A DNA stretch of 5,512 bases from an uncultured Collinsella sp. (GTDB lineage Bacteria > Actinomycetota > Coriobacteriia > Coriobacteriales > Coriobacteriaceae). Below the pieces are notes generated by a model. The model saw only the letters and a list, made by a program, of their open reading frames with translations, did not search any database and was not told the DNA's origin. The stretch is taken from contig CALHDP010000051.1 in NCBI GenBank assembly GCA_938023085.1, forward strand, positions 1 through 5,512. Direction: 5' to 3'. Positions 1-5,512 of this stretch are shown piece after piece. Position 1 is the stretch's first letter, and every line of letters begins with the position of its first letter. Made by a program: the position numbers and the translations under genes.

Positions 1-1209
1 CAGGCCCACGTTGACGTCCAGGATGTCGGCGCCCTGCTCCTGCTGGCTGATGCCCTGGCTCACGACGTAGTCCAGGTCGCCGTCGCGCAGGGCCTGCTGC
101 AGGCGCTTTTTGCCGGTGGGGTTAATGCGCTCGCCGATGACAGCGATCTTGTGGCCGTCGCAGGGAAGGTCCACGACCGTTTGGGCGCTCGTGACCGACA
201 TACTGGGCTTGCGGTGACGCGGACTGGGCGTGTGATTGTCGATAAGCGTGCGCAGGGCGGCCATGTGCGCCGGCGTGGTTCCGCAGCAACCGCCCACGAC
301 GCTTACACCGTCGGCGATCATACCGGCAACGGCGTGAGCGTATTCGGGGGCCTGGATGTCAAAGACGGTGTTACCGTCGTCGTCCACGTGGGGCAGACCC
401 GCATTGGCCTGCACCATAACGGGCTTGTCGGTAACGGTGAGCATACGTGCGGCGAGCCCCCGGAGTTCGGCCGGTCCCTGGCTGCAGTTGATGCCCAAAA
501 CGTCGGCGCCGATGGCGTCGAGCGTGATGGCGGCGACCTCGGGACTCGTACCCAGGAAGGTGCGGCCGTCTTCCTCAAAGGTCATGGTGGCAAAGACGGG
601 CAGGTCGGAGTTTTCGCGGCAGGCGAGGACAGCCGCCTTGATCTCGGCCAGGTCGGTCATGGTCTCGATAATAAAGAGGTCCACACCCGCGGCGACGCCG
701 GCGCGCACTTCCTCGGCAAAGAGGTCGTAGGCCTCGTCGAAGCTCAGAGTACCCAGGGGGCGAAGCAGCGCGCCGATGGGGCCGATATCGCCGGCGACGT
801 AGCGGGCGCCGGCCTCGCGGGCGCAGGTGACGGCCGCGGCAAAGACGTCTGCCACGGTGGCAGCACCGTCGAGCTTGTGGGCGTTGGCGCCAAAGGTATT
901 GGCGGTGATCACGTCGCAGCCAGCCTCGACGTACTGGCGCTGAATGTCGGTAATGACCTGGGGCTCCTCAAAGTTGAGCAGCTCGGGCAGGGCGCCCGCC
1001 TTCATGCCAGCGGCCTGCAACATGGTGCCCATGCCGCCGTCGAACAGCAGGTGTCCCGTGCCATCGATGGCCGCACGCAGGCGATCGTCCTTAATGCGCA
1101 GGTCGTCGATCGTGCGTGTCTTGTATGCAGCGCCGTTGCAGCGTGCGGCATTGACGGGCGCTGCCAGCGCGGTACCGTCCAGATCATGAGTGATAAGCGG
1201 AGTAAACAT
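1..1209 (-). CDS. metH: Cobalamin-dependent methionine synthase, N-terminal 403 residues (runs off the left edge)
   Basis: This enzyme moves the methyl group of 5-methyl-THF through cobalamin to homocysteine, giving methionine and THF in the cytoplasm. The first module is a homocysteine methyltransferase barrel: FDGGMGTML at residues 56-64, ITANTFGANAHKL at 100-112, and the three zinc-ligand cysteines C242 (GINCS), C308 and C309 (GGCCGTTP). After a linker (about 320-354) the pterin-binding barrel begins with GERINPTGKKR at 359-369 and GADILDVNVG at 393-402. The reading frame is still open at position 1, so the rest of the folate module and the cobalamin modules lie outside the window. The ATG at 1209 follows AGGAG by six bases, and I see no credible start between it and the barrel. 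This leaves an unusually long leader of about 53 residues. It is the third gene of the metF operon, nine bases after the reactivation gene. A homocysteine methyltransferase-only protein is ruled out by the pterin module. Confidence 0.95.
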   Translation of the reverse strand, partial: MFTPLITHDLDGTALAAPVNAARCNGAAYKTRTIDDLRIKDDRLRAAIDGTGHLLFDGGMGTMLQAAGMKAGALPELLNFEEPQVITDIQRQYVEAGCDVITANTFGANAHKLDGAATVADVFAAAVTCAREAGARYVAGDIGPIGALLRPLGTLSFDEAYDLFAEEVRAGVAAGVDLFIIETMTDLAEIKAAVLACRENSDLPVFATMTFEEDGRTFLGTSPEVAAITLDAIGADVLGINCSQGPAELRGLAARMLTVTDKPVMVQANAGLPHVDDDGNTVFDIQAPEYAHAVAGMIADGVSVVGGCCGTTPAHMAALRTLIDNHTPSPRHRKPSMSVTSAQTVVDLPCDGHKIAVIGERINPTGKKRLQQALRDGDLDYVVSQGISQQEQGADILDVNVGL

Positions 1210-1215
1210 CGAGGG

Positions 1216-1220
1216 CTCCT
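1216..1220 (-). promoter_or_regulatory. metH ribosome binding site overlapping the upstream stop codon
   Basis: Read on the minus strand, the sequence TAGGAG combines the TAG stop of the reactivation gene (1221-1219) with the AGGAG Shine-Dalgarno of metH. Six bases separate it from the metH ATG at 1209. This fixes the metH start and suggests that ribosomes finishing the upstream gene help initiate metH (inference). Confidence 0.8.
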
Positions 1221-2007
1221 AATGGCTGGAATAGCAGGTGGTGTGGGCGGCGCGGAAGCGGCAGTGCTCGCGCATGCGGCAGATATTGCAGGTGGGGCGG
1301 CTCTGGGCGTCGTGGACTTCGCCGTCGAATAGGCCGATCACCGCGGTCACGCTTTTGGTGGGCATGAGCAGGCTGGTGGGTGTGACGGTAAGCCCGATGA
1401 GCCGCGTGGCGTTGAGCGCATTGACGATCGAGCGCTGGGCCGAGAGCGGGCAGTCGCCGTAGCCGGGACTAAAACGCCAGTTGCCGGCGAGTCCGTGTGC
1501 GGCGGCCGCAGCCTTGACCTGCTGGTCCATTTGCTCAACGGCGGCTTCCACGTAAGCGGAGCACGCGGCGTCGAGCACGGCGCCCTCCAGGGGATGTTGG
1601 GCTCCCGTGGTGCGCAGGCGACGCTCGGCGTCCATGCCGAGGGTGCATGCCATGAGCGCGGCAAAGCGGGCATCTTTGAGATGTCGATAGATATCGCGAC
1701 CTCGCAGCTCAACGTTGGTGCCGACCAAGCGAATGCAAGGCTCACTTTGTTCGTCCACGCCCGTGGCATCGACGGCAAACACGCGGCGCACGCCACGAGG
1801 CTCAATGTCCAGTTCCAGACGCTCGACCACAAGCTCAATACGTCGTGACAGCTCGGGCTCAATCTGCTGGCCGCCGTAACCCAGATACCGCAGCATCTCG
1901 GCACGGTCGACACGGGGATGGTGCGCGGCATCGATACGGTAGAGCGCCGGTGACGCAAGGTCGGCCGGCACTTCGACAGCGATTGTATCGATGTGCGGTT
2001 TTTCCAT
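1219..2007 (-). CDS. Stand-alone methionine synthase reactivation (AdoMet-binding) domain protein
   Basis: A 262-residue protein related to the C-terminal activation domain of MetH. In the family this domain binds S-adenosylmethionine and remethylates cobalamin that has been oxidised to the inactive cob(II) state. The recognisable core is RFSPGYGDCP at residues 178-187, which corresponds to the AdoMet-binding RxxxGYxxCP motif of E. coli MetH. It is followed by LIGLTVTPTSLLMPTKSVTAVIGL at 203-226. Before that come a segment that looks like an alpha/beta domain and a helical stretch, GAVLDAACSAYVEAAVEQMD, at 142-161. The C-terminus carries a cysteine cluster at C240, C243, C249 and C258. The ATG at 2007 shares one base with the metF stop, and metH follows nine bases downstream. 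A separate reactivation gene next to metH is known in Thermotoga maritima (TM0268/TM0269) and occurs in anaerobic Gram-positives. It implies that the MetH here ends without this domain, which the window cannot show. Confidence 0.9.
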   Translation of the reverse strand: MEKPHIDTIAVEVPADLASPALYRIDAAHHPRVDRAEMLRYLGYGGQQIEPELSRRIELVVERLELDIEPRGVRRVFAVDATGVDEQSEPCIRLVGTNVELRGRDIYRHLKDARFAALMACTLGMDAERRLRTTGAQHPLEGAVLDAACSAYVEAAVEQMDQQVKAAAAAHGLAGNWRFSPGYGDCPLSAQRSIVNALNATRLIGLTVTPTSLLMPTKSVTAVIGLFDGEVHDAQSRPTCNICRMREHCRFRAAHTTCYSSH

Positions 2008-2879
2008 TACCCCAGGCGCTCCATAATGGTCGCGGCGATCGCAGGACGGTTCATAGTGTACAGGTGCAGGCCGTCAGCGCCGTGCTCCTTGAGGTCGCAA
2101 AGCTGGCGGGCTGCATAATCTACACCAGCTGCCTGCAGGCTCTCGGGGTCGTTCTCGTACTTGGCGAGAATCTTGATGACGGGGGAGGGCAGCGACGCGC
2201 CGCACATAAAGACCATGCGGCTGATCTGCGACTTGCCCATAAACGGCATGATGCCCGCGGTAATGGGCACGGTGATGCCGGCCTTGTCGGCAAGCTCGCG
2301 AAAACGGTAGAAGCACTCATTATCAAAGAAGAGCTGCGTCACAAAGAAGCTCGCGCCGGCGTCCTGCTTTTGCTTGAGGTGTTCGACCGAGAGGTTGAGG
2401 TCCTCACAGGCAATGTGGCCCTCGGGGTAGGCTGCGGCGCCCACACAAAAGCCGGCGTCGACGAGCTCGGGGATGAGGTCGCGGGCGTAGGCGTAGTCCG
2501 AGGCGGGCTTGTCGTCCTCGGTCGCGCCGGCAGGGAGATCGCCACGCAGGGCCAGAATGTTTTCAACGCCGGCGGTGCGATACTCGTCGATCTTGGCGGC
2601 GATATCGGCATGCGAGCGGCCCACGCAGGTAAGGTGTGCCACCGAGGGTGTATCGAATTCGCTCGTAATCATATGCGCGATGGGGGCGGTGGTGGCGCCG
2701 TTGCCCGAGCCGCCAGCCGAGCAGGTGACCGAGACAAAGCTCGGCGAAAGCTTGCACAGATTGCCTGCCACTTCGCGAGCCGTGTCGAGGGTGAGCTCGC
2801 CCTTGGGCGGGAACATCTCAAACGAAACGGGCGCGGTGCCCTGGGATGCTGCCTGCTTAAAAACCTCGTCGACGCGCAT
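2007..2879 (-). CDS. metF: 5,10-methylenetetrahydrofolate reductase
   Basis: A cytoplasmic flavoprotein that reduces 5,10-methylene-THF to 5-methyl-THF, the methyl donor used by MetH. The 290-residue protein is a single complete MetF barrel of usual bacterial length. Visible motifs are SFEMFPPKG at 19-27 (E21 matches the catalytic Glu28 of E. coli), ALRGDLP at 110-116 (D114 matches the flavin-site Asp120), YPEGH at 151-155, TQLFFDN at 181-187, PITAGIMPF at 205-213 and GLHLYTMNRP at 270-279. I chose the ATG at 2879 because AGAGGAG (2892-2886) sits six bases upstream. The frame stays open to an ATG at 2945, but those extra 22 residues are unlike MetF and lie before the ribosome binding site. 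It is the first gene of the operon. Its stop (TAA, 2009-2007) overlaps the start of the next gene by one base. No zinc-binding MTHFR partner domain is fused to it. Confidence 0.97.
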   Translation of the reverse strand: MRVDEVFKQAASQGTAPVSFEMFPPKGELTLDTAREVAGNLCKLSPSFVSVTCSAGGSGNGATTAPIAHMITSEFDTPSVAHLTCVGRSHADIAAKIDEYRTAGVENILALRGDLPAGATEDDKPASDYAYARDLIPELVDAGFCVGAAAYPEGHIACEDLNLSVEHLKQKQDAGASFFVTQLFFDNECFYRFRELADKAGITVPITAGIMPFMGKSQISRMVFMCGASLPSPVIKILAKYENDPESLQAAGVDYAARQLCDLKEHGADGLHLYTMNRPAIAATIMERLG

Positions 2880-2885
2880 ATCGTG

Positions 2886-2892
2886 CTCCTCT
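2886..2892 (-). promoter_or_regulatory. metF ribosome binding site
   Basis: AGAGGAG on the minus strand, six bases before the ATG at 2879. It decides between this start and the in-frame ATG at 2945, which has no comparable site. Confidence 0.85.
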
Positions 2893-2974
2893 AGATACGT
2901 AATAGTGTGATGTGTTGTAAGGATTCTACAGCACCACTGTGTCACGGTGGAGTTTCACTCGTTATTCGGGGATA

Positions 2975-2982
2975 CCAATCAA
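2975..2982 (-). repeat. TTGATTGG octamer, minus-strand copy
   Basis: The plus strand reads CCAATCAA here. On the minus strand the octamer runs into GGTAT, giving TTGATTGGTAT. Two identical octamers lie on the plus strand at 3134-3141 and 3182-3189. This copy falls in the predicted 5' leader of the met operon. Confidence 0.5.
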
Positions 2983-3034
2983 AGATGCCTTGCTATCGGC
3001 TTTCTCTATAACAGAGCGGCTAATCTAGGCACGG

Positions 3035-3040
3035 ACTATA
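3035..3040 (-). promoter_or_regulatory. Probable -10 box of the metF operon
   Basis: TATAGT on the minus strand matches the sigma-70-type -10 consensus at five of six positions. It would start transcription near 3028, leaving a leader of about 150 bases before metF. I find no good -35 at 16-18 bases. The nearest match, TTGCAT, is only 14 bases away. The spacer and -35 zone are occupied by the inverted repeat at 3044-3069, which fits a regulated promoter. This is a sequence-match prediction only. Confidence 0.45.
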
Positions 3041-3043
3041 AAG

Positions 3044-3069
3044 ACTGGTATCTGATGCAAAATACCAGT
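3044..3069. repeat. Perfect 8+8 inverted repeat, candidate operator of the met operon
   Basis: ACTGGTAT at 3044-3051 and ATACCAGT at 3062-3069 are exact reverse complements separated by ten bases. The dyad is centred about 29 bases upstream of the predicted met transcription start, between the -10 box and the -35 zone. A dimeric repressor bound there would block the promoter (inference). The inner TGGTAT half-site recurs on the minus strand at 2972-2977. As RNA it would be a hairpin with a ten-base loop but no T-tract, so it is not a terminator. Confidence 0.5.
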
Positions 3070-3144
3070 TAATAGAGCTCCATCCCAAATTGACTACCCT
3101 TAAACCATGGGGAGAGGTCTGCAATTTATGCAGTTGATTGGCTG

Positions 3145-3168
3145 TTGAGGGTGGCAACGCCGCCTCGA
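3145..3168 (+). ncRNA. Possible structured leader hairpin with T-box-like sequence
   Basis: The bases fold into a stem of about ten pairs with an AAC loop at 3156-3158 and one bulged G at 3149. The pairs are 3145-3148 with 3165-3168, and 3150-3155 with 3159-3164. The stretch AGGGTGGCAACGCC (3148-3161) matches the T-box consensus AGGGUGGNACCGCG except at two positions. I could not identify a stem I or specifier loop upstream, so this is a lead and not a riboswitch call. Confidence 0.25.
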
Positions 3169-3174
3169 TAGGGT
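3145..3174 (+). promoter_or_regulatory. Weak candidate promoter for glutamine synthetase
   Basis: TTGAGG at 3145-3150 and TAGGGT at 3169-3174 are 18 bases apart. Each matches the sigma-70-type consensus only partly. A second weak option is TTGATT at 3182-3187 with ATAACG at 3205-3210 (17-base spacer). TTGACT at 3090-3095 is a better -35, but nothing resembling a -10 follows at the right distance. The same bases at 3145-3168 also form a hairpin, so they may be leader RNA rather than a promoter. Confidence 0.25.
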
Positions 3175-3192
3175 AACCTCATTGATTGGTTT

Positions 3193-3221
3193 CGCGACAG
3201 CAACATAACGGTAATGTCGCG
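3193..3221. repeat. Inverted repeat CGCGACA / TGTCGCG in the glutamine synthetase leader
   Basis: The seven-base arms at 3193-3199 and 3215-3221 are perfectly complementary, with a 15-base spacer. TTT before the left arm and AAA after the right arm extend the dyad if one G is bulged. There is no T-tract after it, so it is either a DNA operator or an RNA hairpin without terminator character. It lies 85-113 bases before the glutamine synthetase start. Confidence 0.5.
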
Positions 3222-3265
3222 GAAACACGGCGAGTCTAAGCTATGACTCGTTCGTTAGTAATCAA

Positions 3266-3284
3266 CACCGCTTCTCACGCGGTG
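3266..3284 (+). other. Hairpin just upstream of the glutamine synthetase ribosome binding site
   Basis: CACCGC at 3266-3271 pairs perfectly with GCGGTG at 3279-3284 around a seven-base loop. The stem ends nine bases before AAGGGAG. It could shape initiation, especially with the outer helix 3247-3254 / 3291-3299 that would pair part of the Shine-Dalgarno. This is seen as sequence complementarity only. Confidence 0.4.
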
Positions 3285-3292
3285 CCGATACG

Positions 3293-3299
3293 AAGGGAG
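3293..3299 (+). promoter_or_regulatory. Glutamine synthetase ribosome binding site
   Basis: AAGGGAG lies six bases before the ATG at 3306. It fixes that start over the in-frame ATG at 3243, which has no Shine-Dalgarno and would add 21 residues unlike the family N-terminus. Confidence 0.85.
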
Positions 3300-3305
3300 T
3301 TCCGT

Positions 3306-5393
<2,088 letters not shown>

Positions 5394-5424
5394 GACGTAA
5401 CTGACATATCGTCACGGTATTGAG

Positions 5425-5459
5425 CCGGGGTCCGCATCATGCGGGCCCCGGTTTTTGTT
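5425..5459 (+). terminator. Intrinsic terminator of the glutamine synthetase gene
   Basis: An 11-pair GC-rich stem (5425-5435 with 5441-5451, one G-T wobble) closes a five-base loop ATCAT and is followed by TTTTTGTT. It lies 31 bases after the stop codon and indicates that the gene is transcribed as a single unit. The opposite strand has no T-tract after the stem, so it acts in one direction. Confidence 0.92.
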
Positions 5460-5471
5460 AAAGGCTTTAGC

Positions 5472-5501
5472 CTGTGCGGGGCGCGCAGCGCGCCGCATCA
5501 G
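5472..5501. repeat. GC-rich imperfect inverted repeat near the right edge
   Basis: GGCGC at 5480-5484 pairs with GCGCC at 5490-5494. The outer bases CTG-TGC (5472-5477) pair with GCA-CAG (5495-5501) around small bulges. No T-tract follows on either strand, so I do not call it a terminator. It could be the start of a dispersed intergenic repeat or a site for a gene beyond the edge. The rest of 5460-5512 shows nothing else. Confidence 0.35.
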
Positions 5502-5512
5502 AAACCACCCGC

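Larger units (their letters stand above)
3134..3189 (+). repeat. Direct repeat of TTGATTGG (3134-3141 and 3182-3189)
   Basis: Two exact plus-strand copies 48 bases apart bracket the hairpin at 3145-3168. A third copy is inverted at 2975-2982, and a related TTGATTAC is on the minus strand at 3258-3265. Either plus copy could serve as a -35-like element, but the repetition and mixed orientation fit a protein-binding site better. I do not recognise the regulator. Confidence 0.45.
2880..3305. other. Divergent intergenic control region between the met operon and the glutamine synthetase gene
   Basis: These 426 bases carry no convincing gene and are visibly less GC-rich than their flanks. They separate two transcription units pointing away from each other, so both promoters must lie here. 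The content, left to right, is: the metF leader (2880 to about 3030), a minus-strand -10 box (3035-3040) overlapped by an inverted repeat (3044-3069), and then the glutamine synthetase side. That side has small hairpins at 3119-3133 (CTGCA/TGCAG arms), 3145-3168, 3193-3221 and 3266-3284. TTGATTGG occurs three times across the region. I looked for S-box, SAH, cobalamin and THF riboswitch core sequences on the met side and recognised none. Confidence 0.8.

Noticed and set aside
151..1332. Long plus-strand open frame (393 codons) opposite metH
   Set aside because: It is antisense to an unmistakable metH, shows low-complexity Gly/Ala/Val/His composition and has no family motif. It is a by-product of GC-rich codons.
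1845..2894. Plus-strand open frame (349 codons) opposite metF
   Set aside because: It runs across metF and the reactivation gene on the wrong strand, has no recognisable domain and no ribosome binding site. It is a shadow frame.
2880..2945. Upstream ATG at 2945 extending MetF by 22 residues
   Set aside because: The good AGAGGAG site precedes 2879, and the extension does not look like MetF.
2880..3030. Methionine-related riboswitch (S-box, SAH, cobalamin or THF) in the metF leader
   Set aside because: I found none of their conserved core strings. Only a weak six-pair hairpin (2932-2949) with two G-U pairs is visible. A covariance-model search would settle it.
3090..3118. TTGACT at 3090 as the -35 of a glutamine synthetase promoter
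   Set aside because: The -35 is good, but the bases 16-19 further on (AGAGGT region) do not resemble a -10 box.
3145..3284. ANTAR-target tandem hexaloop hairpins, as in some nitrogen-gene leaders
   Set aside because: The hairpin loops here are 3, 15 and 7 bases, not paired six-base loops with A1 and G4, and no terminator follows.
3243..3305. In-frame upstream ATG that would add 21 residues to glutamine synthetase
   Set aside because: There is no Shine-Dalgarno before 3243, while AAGGGAG stands six bases before 3306. The extra residues do not resemble a GSIII N-terminus.

Overview
The window looks like chromosomal DNA from a GC-rich Gram-positive-type anaerobe. My best guess is an actinobacterium of the Coriobacteriia (Collinsella-like). 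This is an inference from three things: GC-rich third codon positions, a type III glutamine synthetase, and a methionine locus whose MetH activation domain is a separate gene. I see no transposase, integrase, phage gene, CRISPR array, tRNA or rRNA. All four genes are housekeeping metabolism.

Layout. Positions 1-2879 hold a tightly packed minus-strand operon, transcribed right to left: metF (2879-2007, 5,10-methylenetetrahydrofolate reductase), a free-standing MetH reactivation-domain protein (2007-1219), and metH (1209 to beyond position 1, 5' part only). metF and the reactivation gene overlap by one base (TAATG). The metH ribosome binding site is built into the stop codon of the reactivation gene. 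Together they make 5-methyl-THF, transfer its methyl group to homocysteine through cobalamin, and reductively repair the cobalamin with S-adenosylmethionine.

Positions 2880-3305 form a 426-base divergent control region, less GC-rich than the genes. It has a good -10 box for the met operon overlapped by a perfect 8+8 inverted repeat, three copies of TTGATTGG, and several hairpins on the glutamine synthetase side. One hairpin resembles the T-box core sequence. Another possible helix could cover the glutamine synthetase ribosome binding site.

Positions 3306-5393 encode a complete type III glutamine synthetase (695 aa, plus strand). A strong intrinsic terminator follows at 5425-5459. The last 50 bases hold only a GC-rich imperfect inverted repeat.

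The proteins belong to known families. I did not find a clearly new system. The most unusual material is the regulatory architecture between the two divergent transcription units and the split methionine synthase.
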